Source: Spongospora subterranea f. sp. subterranea
Taxonomy: Eukaryota > Endomyxa: Phytomyxea > Phytomyxea > Plasmodiophorida
Direction of reading: 5' to 3'
Assembly: GCA_049724395.1 (NCBI GenBank)
Contig: JAUGWO010000062.1
Coordinates: forward strand, 62,001-126,000
Length of the DNA stretch: 64,000 nucleotides
Shown here: positions 23,072 to 32,178 of the stretch, one piece after another
Layout: every line of letters begins with the position of its first letter
How positions within the stretch are numbered: the first letter of the stretch is position 1
Notes under the pieces: model-generated
Databases searched by the model: none
What the model was told of the DNA's origin: nothing
What the model saw: only the letters and a program-made list of their open reading frames with translations
Made by a program: the position numbers and the translations under genes

Positions 23072-24892
23072 ATGATGATCGATTGCCAACCGTCACCGCC
23101 GCTGGTTGTACCGAATCCATCATCGGAGCCGGTCTCAACGCGTGAGCCATCAATCACGTTGGACAACTTGTCAAATCCACCACGTCAGCACGTACTGAAT
23201 CAATCATCGCGGACGTCAGATGAAATGTCTACTACCCCTATTTCGCCGCTTCCTGAATCGTCTTGTCCATCGATAACCGCGGTGTCTGAGCCCACGCCTG
23301 AATATCCACAAGGTGAAGTTCATTATCGCCTCCAAGTCCCAGTTGGATACACAGCTCGCGATGTTCGAGGTGTGGGCTGGGCCATGTTCGTGTATGGTTC
23401 CAACAAATCGAAGAATGTGGTAGTGCATCACAAAGCTTATCTCGGTAACTTCCAGTGCCCAGTAACAGGTTGCCAATTCTCCGAACGACCTCGTGTTCCA
23501 AGAGGCAATACCACCAAATTTTCAGAACCCATGGCATCGCGTACAGCAGACACATTAACTGGTCAGGCATGTTGCCTCATACTGTACGCGATGGCATGGG
23601 TTCTGAAAATTTGGTGGTATTGCCTCTTGGAACACGAGGTCGTTCGGAGAATTGGCACAGGCCTGGATGGGGCAGATCAGATCCGACCTGTTACTGGGCA
23701 CTGGGAGATACCGATTCGGGATTCCCTGGAGCTTCATTTATCAAGGATTCAAGGCCATTAACACATGCGCGATGGATACTGGCCTAATGGCTATTCTAGG
23801 TTCTTTTATAAATACGGCGGGCTGTCAGAGGTTGCAGACATCGATCACCTTCGGAAAGTTATGGTGTTATTGGAGGCGAAAGAGTATGACCGGGCTCGAT
23901 TCATCTGGTGCACTACCGTCCTTGGAAAACCAGAAACTGGCGAACACGATCTGTATGGCTCAGTAGAAAGCAATCTCTGTGATGGATGTCCTGCTTTATT
24001 CAGTTTCAAGACGTCCTTCGAATTGCAATGCGGGTCGGATTTCTGCCCGACTCCTCATGCAGTATCGTCGAATTCCCGGCAGCCTGAAAGCGGTGGCGTT
24101 GGAAAACTCTTCACTCAAGTACATCCACCCGCATACTGCAAGCGGTTTACGCAGGAGGCTCTGGAAGTTTTCTTCAGCGAGCACAACGCGTCATGTGAAA
24201 TGATAGCCACAGAAGAGCACGTAGCCGACAAACCCATGGAGGCATTTCGATCACAGCCCTTTCTCAGCGAAGAGCTCACCGTAATCGGCGAGGAATTTTG
24301 TTGCGCGGGGACCCGTCGTTATCTTTCCCGAAACACCATTTCGTATCCAGTACTGCTACACGTCGCGTGTCCTGTCGGCGATAATGAGTCTTCACAGATG
24401 ATCCAGAACATCCTTGTCGGGGATAAGGAGTACGTCCTGGCCGCTTTGATATATTCTATCAACCACAAAACCCACTTCTCATGGCACATGTTCGTGCGCG
24501 GCCGACCCTTATATTACGATGGGATGACGAGACCAGTCCTACGATGGCATTCATTGGCGGAGTATCAACGGACGACACACCCGATCTCGCACATCTGGTA
24601 TCTTCGAGCCAATCGCGAAATTGCGAATACCTGTTCATCGTCGTCGAGCGGTGATCAATCAAGCGAAAGTCAGACAAAACCGTCCAAGCGGCAGCGCCGT
24701 ACATTAACTCCCGTTGAAACGGCGGAAACAATAAAGGCGAAGTTGCTGCCTCCCAAGAAGAAAGAACAAAAAAAAATATCCGATCGGCATTTCTGTGCAG
24801 ATCGTCGGCACGAGAGGAGCATTGCCGACATGCGCGACCTGTGCCAAAACAAATTGGGCGCGGCAACAATAGAATTGTGCATCGAATATTGA
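23072..24892 (+). pseudogene. Disrupted zinc-finger/USP-like protein, probably element-derived
   Basis: The frame is open from ATG 23072 with a Pro/Ser-rich N-terminus. A C2-type metal-binding motif (NFQCPVTGCQFSERPRVPRG) follows near 23450-23510. After an inverted duplication the original frame resumes by about 23765 and runs to 24892. Its C-terminal part (about 24340-24600) has the order seen at the end of ubiquitin-specific-protease-like folds: YPVLLHVACP, YVLAALIYSINHKTHFS, WHMFVRGRPLYYDGM. It ends in a basic KR-rich tail (KPSKRQRRT, then PPKKKEQKK) that could be a nuclear signal. Similar zinc-finger plus protease-like proteins occur in transposon-associated families of fungi and protists, which is my inference here. 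The inverted duplication at 23451-23706 breaks the frame. A spliced-out hairpin is a less likely alternative. Confidence 0.5.
23451..23706. repeat. Inverted duplication of about 95 bp in the zinc-finger/USP-like gene
   Basis: Arm 1 at 23451-23545 (from tccagtgcccagtaacagg to atcgcgtacag) recurs inverted at 23583-23706. The loop is 37 bp. Arm 2 is longer because about 28 bp (near 23657-23684) is inserted or was lost from arm 1. Otherwise there are about one or two mismatches. Confidence 0.95.
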
Positions 24893-25969
24893 CCGATGCA
24901 GCCCGTGGATTATATGAATCCAATTCTTCCATGATAAGGATACTTGTTTGCAGTAGATGTCGCCCAAGCAGATGATGTCGCTGCCTTTCGATATCAAATA
25001 AACTTGCTATGATGCTGCAGTCAACCGCTAGGGCGTTTTGGCCAGGGGCTTCTCAGTTTCGCTTGATAAATCATCGTTTGTCGAAGATCTGTACTTTTCG
25101 CTGTGTCTCGATTGGCTCTGATGTACCAAAAACTTGGGCTAGACAATAGGCCCAACCATCAATTTTTATTTATTGGTTCTACCATTGAATTAATGCTTGA
25201 GTACGTACCATGAGCACCTGCCTGATTTCGTAGTGAGTTCGTACGAACTAAAATCAATCAGCCCTACTTAGCTGAAGAGGATATATATATAACCGCGATC
25301 GACGGAAAGTGCAGCAACCAGTGTAGAGATGTCAACGAGTCAACGTCGAGTTGGGCGAGTTGGCAATATCAGTGGCGAGTCGGACTCGAGTTGGTGCGGA
25401 ATTTCAGCGAGTTGATTCGGGTGGACTCATTAGCAAGCGCCGAGCGAACCTTGATGACGAATCGGTCTCCGGAATCTGCCAAACAGCAGTCCTCCTAGAA
25501 GTATAACGAATGCATGGAAAAGGTTTCAACAAAAACCGCTTGATCGCAGCGAGGTGTATGGACATAATGATTCAGAAACAGCCGAGCCCGACAACCGTTC
25601 TCGAAGAATCCAGCAATCAAGCATCTACCTACACTTCTACAGCATTCTGTAGAATTCTCGAGGTAAAGTGGAGTTGCTGCTGGCCCTAACGAGTCCAACT
25701 CGAGTTGGGCCGGGCAACCGTGAACATGTCAACTCGACTGGACTCGCTGAGCATGTCTGTACTGTACCACTCAACCTGGCCAGGTGCCGGTTTAGAAACG
25801 ATTTTGACTCTATTGGACCGTGCGGGTCCTCGACTCCTCGTGCAGGCACATCAGCAACCACGAAATCGGTCGATACGCTCATTTGCCTCAGCTCGAATAC
25901 AGACCCTAAACAAATCACAAAATTTGATTCGCCATGTACTTGGAGTTTGGGAAATTTATTGTTGGTTCG
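24893..25969. other. Gene-free tract with clustered gagttg/actcgag motifs
   Basis: No gene is supported. From about 25330 to 25460 and again at 25680-25760 the sequence is dense in variants of cgagttgg and its complement ccaactcg, giving an irregular, degenerate repeat. Open frames here are short and on both strands. Confidence 0.4.
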
Positions 25970-26251
25970 TCAAATTGTTCCATATTTTTTATTTTTGTTC
26001 TTTCTCTGACCGCTTAACTGGTCGATGAAGGCAACGCGTTTTGAGGCTTCCCTTTGCCGTAACACCTGATCATCGTATAAATCGGGGCCTTGGCGATTGT
26101 GCTTGTAGTGTTGTAATTTGTCTGATTTGAAGGGGATGTGGAACAGACTCTGCATAGATCTGACCTGGGCAATGGAGACAATACCCACAATACAGATCGT
26201 GGCGATAACAAACACAACTCGTGCAGTAGCTGGTAAAGTAGATCGCGCCAT
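25970..26251 (-). CDS. Small single-pass membrane protein, 93 aa
   Basis: One open frame starts at ATG 26251 (MARSTLPATARVVFVIATIC) and ends in a basic tail (SGQRKNKNKKYGTI). Residues about 10-28 form one hydrophobic segment, so a type of N-terminal membrane anchor followed by a soluble 60-residue helix-prone part is likely. Size and layout recall small inner-mitochondrial-membrane assembly factors such as PET117, but I cannot match residues convincingly. No intron is needed. It could be a chance frame, since it stands alone in a gene-poor stretch. Confidence 0.35.
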   Translation of the reverse strand: MARSTLPATARVVFVIATICIVGIVSIAQVRSMQSLFHIPFKSDKLQHYKHNRQGPDLYDDQVLRQREASKRVAFIDQLSGQRKNKNKKYGTI

Positions 26252-26599
26252 ATTGAGGTTCCCAGTTTGATCCCCTGAGATTGCAGTCAGAGAGTACAGT
26301 AGTTGAAATTCGTGGACCCTTCTTGGTCAAATATCAGTTATCGTTGAGCGGTTTTTTGTTTGTTATCTCAGCGACGCCTCTACCGACTGAAGTACATTTT
26401 GAGCAACAATAGGTTGACCTCGCCCGTTCTGCATACACAATCAGCAATCTATGTGAGGAGCGAAACAATGCAGAGACGGCTGAACCAGATCGAGCGACTA
26501 TTGCCTGATGGTGTCATCGACTTGAGTCACAAATTCGCCCATTTTCCAGGTCATGGACAAGAAACATGTTGTCTCACGATCCGGTCAAAACTTCCAGGA

Positions 26600-26770
26600 A
26601 CCTTCCTTCGATTTCTAACTTAACCTTTCACAATGTAATTCCAAATTCCAACCCTGAGTATTTCAAAATCCTTGGCTTTGGGATTTAATTTTGTCCGACA
26701 CCTAATATCGTAAACATTTCAGGATTGGAATCACATTGTAAAAGGGTTAAGTTGAAAATCGAAGGAAGGT
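26600..26770. repeat. Foldback repeat, 46-bp arms
   Basis: Arm 1, about 26600-26645 (accttccttcgatttctaac onward), pairs with arm 2, about 26725-26770 (inverse ending cgaaggaaggt), at about 85% identity. The loop is 79 bp. It has the form of a small foldback/MITE or a long hairpin transcript precursor. No terminal target duplication could be defined. Confidence 0.8.
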
Positions 26771-27548
26771 GGTCGATTGCTAGAAGAGAAATTTCTCTGG
26801 TTCTCAAATGAACAACACAATCGATCCGTCAAAAGATGACGATATTTTCTGTTTCTACGATCCAACACAACCTTTGCCTCAAACAACAATCAAGATTAGG
26901 GAACAAGGCTCCATCAGTTCGAGTACAATGGCGTCTGCAAATATGATGTCTGGGATCTGTGCTGCAGGAGCTTCCTGCCGAACGATGAAGATCAACTGGG
27001 TTTAGTATCAAAGTATTGGTCTTTCTTGATGACATCTCCATCGAGCAGTAAAATCGCCAGCAACAATACTTCACAATGAATTGCAATTGTTTTCAGCGGG
27101 TGCCGTGGTGTGCTTGGGGTTATGTTGATTCGGAAAATCGAGTTCGCCGTTGATTCGGGGTGGAACAATGGATTCTAAATTGGAAGTTTTTACCAAGTAA
27201 ACGCAGACTGCAGTGCGACTTCAAATAAGAGCAGCCTACAAAGCGAACTTGTGGGCGGAGTGGAGAAACACCGCTGTCCTACTGTAGCCAGTGACGCTCA
27301 TATCTATATATAGGACTGGCCGCAGTCAAACCCAGGTCTACATGTTACCCTGGCGCAGTCAGAGCCGAGTCGCCACACTGACACCAATGTGGCCAGCACA
27401 ACACGTCAACAAGAGACGTGGCCCAGACTGCCAAGAGGCACCTGATTGTAGCCCGCTTGGGCTGCCAGATCCACAAAAACTTGACTTTTCGATTGTCACA
27501 TGACGTGTGTACTGTACTTGTGATATCGATCCGATTAGCGCCACTCCA
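26771..27548. other. Upstream region of the LRR gene
   Basis: No gene is supported. Short opposing frames at 26808-27086 have no recognisable domain. The last 250 bp is rich in dispersed GC and should include the LRR gene promoter. No clear TATA or initiator could be fixed. Confidence 0.3.
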
Positions 27549-28547
27549 ATGACGTCGATGGTCGAATATTGGACGGCGATCGGCAATATCGATTGCATTC
27601 ATAGGCATCAACAGACATCAGTGTCCCCTCCGTCCATCGCCTTCACTGGGAATTTTCCCGTCGATTATCGCAGCGCTTGTGGCGCTCTTGGCGTCCTACC
27701 GCATCCGAAACTCGTCCCTACACGGATCGATGACAATAATGACGCCATCCAGGTGTTCGGGTTCGAGTTCGATCTTGGGACGGCCGCCGCCCTAACCCTA
27801 TGTCTCCCATCCTGTCGACGTATATCCACTCTGCAGTTCCTGAACGCCGGCCTCACTGCCGATGTGATCCGATTACTGGCAACGGCTATTCCCCAATCGG
27901 CGGTCGTTCGGCTTCACCTCGATTGGAATCCGATCAGCAATCACGACGCTTTGGTCGGGCTAGTCGGTCCCAACAGCCCGTTGCAGTTCCTGAATCTGCG
28001 CGGGAATCGGCTGACGGATGGCGCCATCCAGCCCATATTGTCGGCGATCGCCGACGGCGGTCAGCTACGGGTCCTCAATCTGAGCAGCAATCGGATTACG
28101 TCCTCATCGTGCGCCGCGATCGCTAATATTCTTCGCCAAGATCGCACGATAATATCACTATCGCTGTCCCACAATTCGATATCCGACGATGGTCTGATCG
28201 AGATTCTGAGCGCGTTGGTCCCGTTCCCGCTCGATCCCGCCGAGGCCAAACTGGCCAAGAAGTTCCTGCCCCGAGGGAAACTGTCAACGGGCCAGGTCGG
28301 CTGTCTAGGGAATAACGTCCTGAAGAACCTGTCCTGCGCCTTCGCTGGAATAACGGACCGAGGGGTTTCGGCCGCCGTCGCCACCCTGCTTGAGAACACC
28401 ACGTTGGCCAGATTAGCATTCACCAACAACACCAGGATATCCGATACGATTGTCGCCGAGTTGCGGAACCATGGGCGGATCTGTCTGGATTCGCCAGCTC
28501 CATCTGTGTTTCCTGACGATGATGGACTCGATCAGGCCGAATCATGA
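27549..28547 (+). CDS. Leucine-rich repeat protein (RI-like), single exon
   Basis: This uninterrupted frame gives about 332 aa from ATG 27549; a second ATG nine bases later is also possible. From about residue 95 onward it carries RNase-inhibitor-type LRRs of about 28 residues: LQFLNAGLTADVIRLLATAI, VVRLHLDWNPISNHDALVGL, LQFLNLRGNRLTDGAIQPIL, LRVLNLSSNRITSSSCAAIA and IISLSLSHNSISDDGLIEIL. A 45-residue insert with KKFLPRGK comes next, then two weaker repeats and an acidic end. No signal peptide, membrane segment or enzymatic domain is seen, so it should be an intracellular binding scaffold (NLR/LRRC-like repeats without a nucleotide-binding domain). It is markedly GC-richer than its surroundings and lacks the short introns of the neighbouring genes. 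Confidence 0.8.
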   Translation: MTSMVEYWTAIGNIDCIHRHQQTSVSPPSIAFTGNFPVDYRSACGALGVLPHPKLVPTRIDDNNDAIQVFGFEFDLGTAAALTLCLPSCRRISTLQFLNAGLTADVIRLLATAIPQSAVVRLHLDWNPISNHDALVGLVGPNSPLQFLNLRGNRLTDGAIQPILSAIADGGQLRVLNLSSNRITSSSCAAIANILRQDRTIISLSLSHNSISDDGLIEILSALVPFPLDPAEAKLAKKFLPRGKLSTGQVGCLGNNVLKNLSCAFAGITDRGVSAAVATLLENTTLARLAFTNNTRISDTIVAELRNHGRICLDSPAPSVFPDDDGLDQAES

Positions 28548-30190
28548 GGTCGTTCGCCCCCGCCCCGTATTTATTACTCTATACTGATCCCGTCGATGAT
28601 ATATTCTCCGATCATATTTATACACAGGTTGATTATTCGATTGATCGCTGTCGAGACGACACCGGTGATTTTACAGAGTTTCATGGAACAAATACAGGCG
28701 ATATGTGACCTAGATAGTTTGACCTAGGTAGTTGTTCTGCACCAGCAACCAGTATAGACAGTTTACGAAGCACTTTCCCTGTTATCCCATGGCAACCGGT
28801 AGTCGCTCTAATCCTGCTCTGCCAACAAATCGACCCCATCAGGGTGCGAAAAGGCAGCAGGACTCAATGGTCGTACAGTAGCGACATTTCTCAACGGTTG
28901 ATCGATGGTCAAATTGAACAATGATCGAATGTGGGACATTGTGGTCAACTATGCAATAGTATTCATCTGGCGGTCTCCCAGATATGGCATTTATCGCCAT
29001 TTCGATCCAGAGCCCGCGTCGATGCCCCGAGAAGGACAATCTTGACATTGATTCGTCATGGGAAATTGTCGTGCGATATGTAATGACCTGCCCGAATTGG
29101 TGGCGGTTTCTCGAGATCAGGGATGCGGTATTATTCCAGCTGGATGATGGAATTAGGAACGGAGCCGGAACCGCCAGAGGGATTTTGCGAGGAAATCCAA
29201 GGCGATGACCTCGTGTTCCAAATTGGGCTGATGTTGTAGAGCCCAGGACGTCTGCTGGTTGATGTGTGGCTCTGATATATTCTAGCGGGGATCTTGCTCA
29301 TGATTGTTCGAATTGGGAGCGGGTACAGAATGAGGTGCAGATGGGAGATCAGAGGATACGCGAATTGAAATGTGGTTTGAGACCGCTCGTGATATATCAC
29401 TTTACACACCACTTCCAACTTGAACAATCTTGATCAAGACGACCCCAGCTTTATCAACCCATGACGTATCTGGGAGTCGGATTCGAATCAAACTGTCGCC
29501 GTCTGAGAATCGGCAGTCAATCAATCAATATTTCTGGATTTGTTAGACGGAGGCGCACCACGACAAACAAAGCTCCTGGACACTTGCGCCAATCCCCTCT
29601 GATCGCAGCCCATCTCTGCGGGCGACTATCGTAAAGATCTTCAAAGACCACCGATTTCTGATTTGAAATCCGTTCTGGTTTCGGGCGGGGCTTACCGATA
29701 ACAGCCTGGACGAGCTAGCGCCATCGACATCTGACACCGTGATCGCGACCTGAACCCCCTCACCAACCACTGAACGGGCTCATTAATAATCCAGCACGTT
29801 CCGCCTTTCACCCACGTCGCCCGAACACGTCTCCAACGATAACAAGGGGTCAGGCCACTTTCGGTCAAGTTTCGTCATGATGCATCGGGGATATGGTAGT
29901 CGTTCTCCATGGCAGGAATAGCGGTATTGTTTATGGTGCAATCGACGGATGATCGTTCTTGGCAGTGAAGGAAGGTGGCTGACATTAGCTGTTTTCCTGG
30001 GATGAACCGTTTGCGTGGAACTGAGTTCGGTGCCGGTTCGAACCGTGATAACATCTGGCGGAACCAAAACGACGCGAACCAGCCTTTGTCATTCCACGCC
30101 GTCCGGCCAGATCACGCCTTGTCCTGCCTGACCATCGCGAGCAACAGCCGCTGTTCGTTCAGTATAATTGTTGCGAACCTGGACCGAAAC
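28548..30190. other. Gene-poor spacer
   Basis: No gene could be supported. A short frame at 28984-29208 contains a tryptophan-bearing stretch (MTCPNWWRFLEIRDAV) that may be an exon or element fragment, but I find no splice-consistent continuation. Near 30020-30060 the motif gccggttcgaaccgtgat resembles a tRNA B box without the rest of a tRNA. Confidence 0.3.
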
Positions 30191-30370
30191 TTGAACAAGT
30201 GGCAGTCTGTATCAATACACGTCGGTTTTATGTCAACGGATCTGGTTCGTCCTACCGTAAGGCTGGTGTGGCCCCGAAAGTACGTGCTGGACTCTCGTTG
30301 GTATCGAGATCAATTGCAGTATCTTCTCGATTGGGAAGGATACCCGCCGTCAGAGCGATCGTGGGAGACC
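30190..30370 (+). mobile_element. Ty3/Gypsy chromodomain fragment
   Basis: Plus-strand translation at about 30280-30365 gives a chromodomain-like end of a Ty3/Gypsy integrase: [20 protein letters not shown] followed by PPSERSWE. Chromodomains of this group read histone marks and steer integration. It is an isolated fossil. The preceding 82 bp is duplicated in inverted order just downstream. Confidence 0.6.
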
Positions 30371-30452
30371 GCACGTACCTTTGGTGCCCACACCAGCCTT
30401 ATGTTGGGACGAACCAGATCCGTTGATATAAAACCGACGTGTATTGATACAA
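30206..30452. repeat. 82-bp inverted duplication around the chromodomain fragment
   Basis: Arm 1 is about 30206-30287 (ctgtatcaatacacgtcggt onward) and arm 2 about 30371-30452 (gcacgtacctttggtgccca onward), inverted, with a few mismatches and an 83-bp loop that is mostly the chromodomain fragment. Directly after it, 30466-30499 is a short hairpin with a 13-bp perfect stem (gacaagaatgacc). Confidence 0.92.
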
Positions 30453-30639
30453 ACTATGCAAGAAGTTGACAAGAATGACCAGCAAGAGGTCATTCTTGTC
30501 GGAAACTGCGGCGGAACTGCGAATGTTAAGAATTGTATTCCTAACATCACCCCCTCCTTAAGCCAGGGCCCGGCTTGGACGGGTAATCCACATGAAACCG
30601 ACGAATCGTGTACTGTAAGGTGTTAGGAAATGCTCCCGA

Positions 30640-31130
30640 GATACACAGTTACCAACTGACCCAAAAGGTAATTGCGATGAACTCGACGCTCCTGGGCGCG
30701 TTTAAATAGGCGATCCCCGCATCTGATGGCCGTCATGATTAGGGCGCAAGCAAGTCGGCTGGCTCCGGGCACGTCAGCAGTAGATCTTTCACATCCTCGT
30801 TGAGGCCCTTTCGGAACTGGTGTAGCGTCGCAGCGCCGTCCCAACCTGCGTCGGCGACCAGCAGCTGAAACTCGCTGACATATGTAGCGACTGTGCGGCG
30901 ACCTTGGCGCAGCGCCTCCAATCGTCGAGCGGCTGTAAACTGCATTGTTCGGATCCTCAAACCGTGCCCGTAACACAACAATGAATCTGACAAAATCATG
31001 GAGCAACGGATCTCGTCGCTCAAAAATTGGTGAGAACCAGAGCAAGGCGTTTCCTGTGAGAAGGTCCCCAACCAACATCACCTTGTCGGAATCCGTAGCG
31101 GATGTCCTGGGTTTACGAATGATGACCATG
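30640..31130 (-). mobile_element. Ty3/Gypsy gag fragment
   Basis: Minus-strand pieces read as a Ty3/Gypsy capsid: KVMLVGDLLTGNALLWFSPI, then FEDPNNA, then RRTVATYVSEFQLLVADAGW and LHQFRKGLNEDVKDLLL. This is the typical gag core (W of the LxGxAxxW motif, the YxxEFxxL motif and the FxxGLxxxV motif). It is a broken fossil with few breaks, and no protease, RT or LTR could be joined to it. It is opposite in orientation to the chromodomain fragment beside it. Confidence 0.75.
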
Positions 31131-32178
31131 GATATTAAGTTGATAAAACCTCGCAGGGTGGATCGGGAACCGTCGAAATCTAACCGACATTGGGTACGTT
31201 TGGAGAATATTTCACCTTAAATACGACACGTTTGGAGCATTATGATGGGCCGGAGCCGTGACAAAATCCTAAAAAAACGGGTTTATTTGGAATTTAAACT
31301 GCCATATTGGCCATAAAACGAGGCTTGGATGAAACTTGGCAACCATGAAGAGTTTCGGGATTGTCATCGCAAATACTGTAGACCTGTCGATTTGCAAGTT
31401 AACGACGCTGTTCAACGAACCTGATTCTGACTGAAAAACTGTCCCCAGCCGTAATGCTATTCACAATGCATGTTTTGTATTCTTGAAACAAAAGGCTTGC
31501 GCCCAAAGGTGGTTTGTGTATAAACTCAACTCCATTGGCTGATCGAGGCCACGTCATTTTATATTGAAGTTGATTATCCGGTCCGAATCGGCCAGAACCA
31601 TATCACTTGGACAAAAGACATAACCGCAATTGCCTTCTACTAGGAGAGCGGCAACTTGGAAAAGCACACAAGCGAGTCGCGAGCTTGAGCACATCCGGAC
31701 GAGATACAGCTCTATGCTTGATAACTATTGAAAGCTGTCGCCAATTCAGATATCAGGTCATTCGATTTGATTGTTTGATGAAAATAAACGGTGGCAGCTC
31801 AGCTATCTTATGTGATTCCGGAACAGTTTCGTCTGGCAACCAGCTCATGAGCACCGAAGTGCTGACTCGCGGTCAAACCAGATTATGAAAAACTCCAGTA
31901 GAGATATTTCTCATCATCACTGCAATATCGTATATTTTGTAATTGCAGTCTAGGTTTTAACAAAGACTGAAGAACGAGGACAATTCCGTACGGACTAAAT
32001 ACGATCTGAAGCCGGCAAGATATTTATGGGACCCTCCCTGACTGAAATGTATGAAATGGCATATTCCACCACACGGTTGCATGAAATTCTACAGATAGGA
32101 ATATATTATATCCATTGGATAGATTCACTGTTCGCATTCGATTACTCCCGATTGACCAGACGTTGCCTGAGACAAAAC
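31131..32178. other. Gene-free tract downstream of the Doa10-like gene
   Basis: I see no supported gene, RNA or clear repeat. One short plus-strand frame (31607-31888) has no recognisable domain. The right end is the 3' flank of the minus-strand Doa10/MARCH6-like gene. Confidence 0.4.
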
